From Methanomassiliicoccaceae archaeon (GTDB lineage Archaea; Thermoplasmatota; Thermoplasmata; Methanomassiliicoccales; Methanomethylophilaceae), in NCBI GenBank assembly GCA_009780795.1, contig WQZJ01000075.1, positions 1-5,723 of the forward strand: DNA of 5,723 bases, given 5' to 3'. Position numbers and translations under genes: made by a program. The number at the start of each line of letters is the position of its first letter. Within the stretch, counting starts at the first letter, position 1. Shown piece after piece: positions 4,511-5,723 of this stretch. The notes below the pieces were generated by a model. That model was given only the letters and a program-made list of their open reading frames with translations, made no database searches and had not been told where the DNA came from.

Positions 4511-5025
4511 TGCCCCGCATAACACAGCACACGCCCGCCGATATCCCCGAACGGAAGAGGATGGTGAACGCGGACATATTCGTTTCGGAGGATGCTATGA
4601 ACGATATGATAGAGCACGCGGAGCGCGGTGCCGCCTCGAACGAGGAGGTCATGGGGCTGCTGGCAGGGAACATGTATGCGGACGGCGACGGCCCGTATGC
4701 GGTGGTCAGCAAGGTGGTGACATCCGGACTTCTCTCGGACGATGTGAGCGTTCGATTCGACCCGTCTGAAATGGAGACGCTGTTCGATGCTTTGGACGAC
4801 CTTGATTTCGATTATGTCATAGTCGGATGGTACCACTCCCATCTGGGGATCGGGTGCTTCATGTCAGAGACGGACGTGGCCACGCACGCGTCCGCATTCG
4901 GCAGCGCAGGGTACGCGATGGTCATAGACCCGATGAAAGATGAGATCAGAATGTTCAAGGGATCGGGGGACGGCCCGAAGGAGGCGTCCATGGTGATAAC
5001 AGAGGATCATACCCAGATGGCGTGA
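4507..5025 (+). CDS. JAB/MPN (JAMM) metalloprotease, Rpn11/Csn5-like deconjugating enzyme
   Basis: This 172-residue zinc isopeptidase should cleave the Ubl from its targets. The complete JAMM set is present: Glu47 in EEVMGLLAG (compare EVMGLMLG in Rpn11), then His110, His112, Ser120 and Asp123 within GWYHSHLGIGCFMSETD (107-123). This matches the Rpn11/Csn5 signature GWYHSHPGxGCWLSGxD closely, including the cysteine of GCWLS. Residues 128-142 and the following VIDPMKDEI resemble the VVVDP strand region after the active site. About 20 extra N-terminal residues precede the domain; starts at 4510 or at Met19 (4561) are possible. It overlaps the E2 stop by 4 nt and its last 19 nt overlap the convergent isomerase gene. 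Because the Ubl already ends in Gly-Gly, the enzyme is probably for deconjugation, not precursor maturation. Some JAMM proteins act in sulfur metabolism, but the context here favours deubiquitinase-like action. Confidence 0.92.
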   Translation: MMPRITQHTPADIPERKRMVNADIFVSEDAMNDMIEHAERGAASNEEVMGLLAGNMYADGDGPYAVVSKVVTSGLLSDDVSVRFDPSEMETLFDALDDLDFDYVIVGWYHSHLGIGCFMSETDVATHASAFGSAGYAMVIDPMKDEIRMFKGSGDGPKEASMVITEDHTQMA

Positions 5026-5546
5026 CGTTTCCTCATGTCCGATTCGGTCTTACCCAGACGTTCCATTATCATAGGTATCGTACTGTCAAGGAACACCAGT
5101 GCGGACTCCTCGAACACGGTCCCGAGCGGAGCATATCTCGATCTGTCCTTGTCCTTGAACGCGGGCAGGTGTATCACGACATCCGATGCGATCGCGAGTT
5201 TGCTGTCCTGATTGTCGGTTATGGATATGATCTTAGAGCCCACACGGCTGGCGATGTTCGCCGTCTGTACGACGGACATGGTGTTACCGGTGTTGGACAC
5301 GAGTATTGTGAGATCGCCCTTCATGACGATGGGCGTGGTCATGTCGCCGACGAAATGCACATCGAAGCCCAGCTGCACAAGGCGGACACAGAAGAACTGT
5401 CCTATGAGGCCGGACCTCCCGGAACCGTAGACGAATATCGTCTTGGCGGTCATGATACCATCTATGAGTTCATTCACGGTCTTCGGGTCGACGGACGATA
5501 CGGAACGCTTCACAGCGTCAAGTATGTAGTCGAGCGACGCGGTCAT
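5007..5546 (-). CDS. hxlB: 6-phospho-3-hexuloisomerase (SIS domain)
   Basis: It interconverts 3-hexulose 6-phosphate and fructose 6-phosphate in the ribulose monophosphate pathway. Many archaea run this backwards with hexulose-phosphate synthase to make ribulose 5-phosphate for nucleotides. The 179 residues are the usual family length. The SIS sugar-phosphate fold is shown by YGSGRSGLIG (40-49), SNTGNT (84-89, where SGSGxT or SxSGxT is commoner), PLGTVFE (140-146) and a RHA end motif (174-176). General layout and the C-terminal RKRHA match Methanocaldococcus jannaschii PHI. The ATG at 5546 overlaps the stop of the upstream gene by 4 nt, so the two are co-transcribed. The 3' end overlaps the JAMM gene on the other strand by 19 nt. 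The companion synthase is not in the window. Confidence 0.9.
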   Translation of the reverse strand: MTASLDYILDAVKRSVSSVDPKTVNELIDGIMTAKTIFVYGSGRSGLIGQFFCVRLVQLGFDVHFVGDMTTPIVMKGDLTILVSNTGNTMSVVQTANIASRVGSKIISITDNQDSKLAIASDVVIHLPAFKDKDRSRYAPLGTVFEESALVFLDSTIPMIMERLGKTESDMRKRHAIWV

Positions 5547-5723
5547 TCCTCATCATCCTCTGCGTCGGCCATCGCGGCCTCGTCCTTCTTCTTGGCGCGC
5601 ATGGCCTTGACGACCCTCTTAGTGAGCACACGCTCGTGGATGACCTTCATGTACATCGCATCGTGCTCAAGCAGCGGAGACCCGGATATAATGGTGACAT
5701 CGTGGTCAAGGTCGGCGAGGGCC
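5543..5723 (-). CDS. C-terminal end of an unrecognised protein, cut by the right edge
   Basis: An open frame enters from the right edge and gives 59 residues before TGA at 5543-5545. It starts ALADLDHDVTIISGSPLL, continues through a basic, probably helical part (HERVLTKRVVKAMRAKKK) and ends in an acidic tail (DAEDDEE). I do not recognise the family: the VTIISG strand-turn could belong to several alpha/beta or KOW-like folds. The 4-nt ATGA overlap with the isomerase start and the uninterrupted frame make it a real gene end and the first visible member of that operon. The gene start and most of the protein lie outside the window. Confidence 0.6.
   Translation of the reverse strand, partial: ALADLDHDVTIISGSPLLEHDAMYMKVIHERVLTKRVVKAMRAKKKDEAAMADAEDDEE

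Noticed and set aside
4195..4842. 215-codon minus-strand open frame opposite E2 and JAMM genes
   Set aside because: It is antisense to two genes with complete catalytic motifs, shows no domain of its own and has no promoter-like sequence.
1..5723. tRNA, rRNA, CRISPR array, insertion sequence or attachment site
   Set aside because: Nearly every base is in a supported gene. I saw no cloverleaf, spaced direct repeats, transposase motif or terminal inverted repeats.

Overview
The window reads as a gene-dense archaeal chromosome segment. Supporting this are a 6-phospho-3-hexuloisomerase, an archaeal-type small zinc-ribbon membrane protein, TATA boxes spaced for leaderless transcripts, GGTGA-type ribosome binding sites and heavy use of ATA (Ile) and AGG/AGA (Arg) codons at moderately high GC. 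My best lineage guess is Thermoplasmatota, perhaps Methanomassiliicoccales. That rests on general impression and family knowledge and is not proven by the window.

Layout, left to right. (1) Positions 1-2700, + strand: a tightly overlapped run of three genes. These are the C-terminal part of a LarA-type nickel-pincer racemase, an HdrD/GlpC-like protein with two [4Fe-4S] motifs and two CCG domains, and dihydropteroate synthase. (2) 2681-2890, - strand: a 69-residue zinc-ribbon protein with a C-terminal membrane segment, converging on and overlapping the synthase. (3) 2891-3005: a short AT-rich divergent control region with one TATA box for each direction and several dyads. (4) 3006-5025, + strand: a compact four-gene operon encoding an E1-like activating enzyme, a ubiquitin-like protein ending exactly in Gly-Gly, an E2 conjugating enzyme with HPN motif and active-site Cys, and an Rpn11/Csn5-like JAMM peptidase. 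(5) 5007-5723, - strand: 6-phospho-3-hexuloisomerase preceded by the C-terminal end of an unrecognised gene.

The main find is region 4. E1, Ubl, E2 and deconjugase are all present with their key residues, under one apparent promoter and bounded by oppositely oriented genes on both sides. The E1 would adenylate and thioester-link the Ubl C-terminus, the E2 would accept it and place it on target amines, and the JAMM protein would remove it. No RING or other E3 gene is in the window. The Ubl needs no trimming as written, because Gly-Gly is followed directly by a stop. That stop is the only TAG among ten visible stop codons; the other nine are TGA. This matters if the host decodes TAG as pyrrolysine, because readthrough would cap the Gly-Gly with a nine-residue tail.

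Region 1 looks like 2-hydroxyacid metabolism (lactate or a related acid) linked to an iron-sulfur electron carrier, with a folate biosynthesis gene attached. Region 5 supplies a ribulose-monophosphate pathway enzyme, which archaea commonly use to make pentoses. I saw no tRNA, rRNA, CRISPR array or insertion sequence. The only non-coding stretch of note is the 115-bp divergent region.
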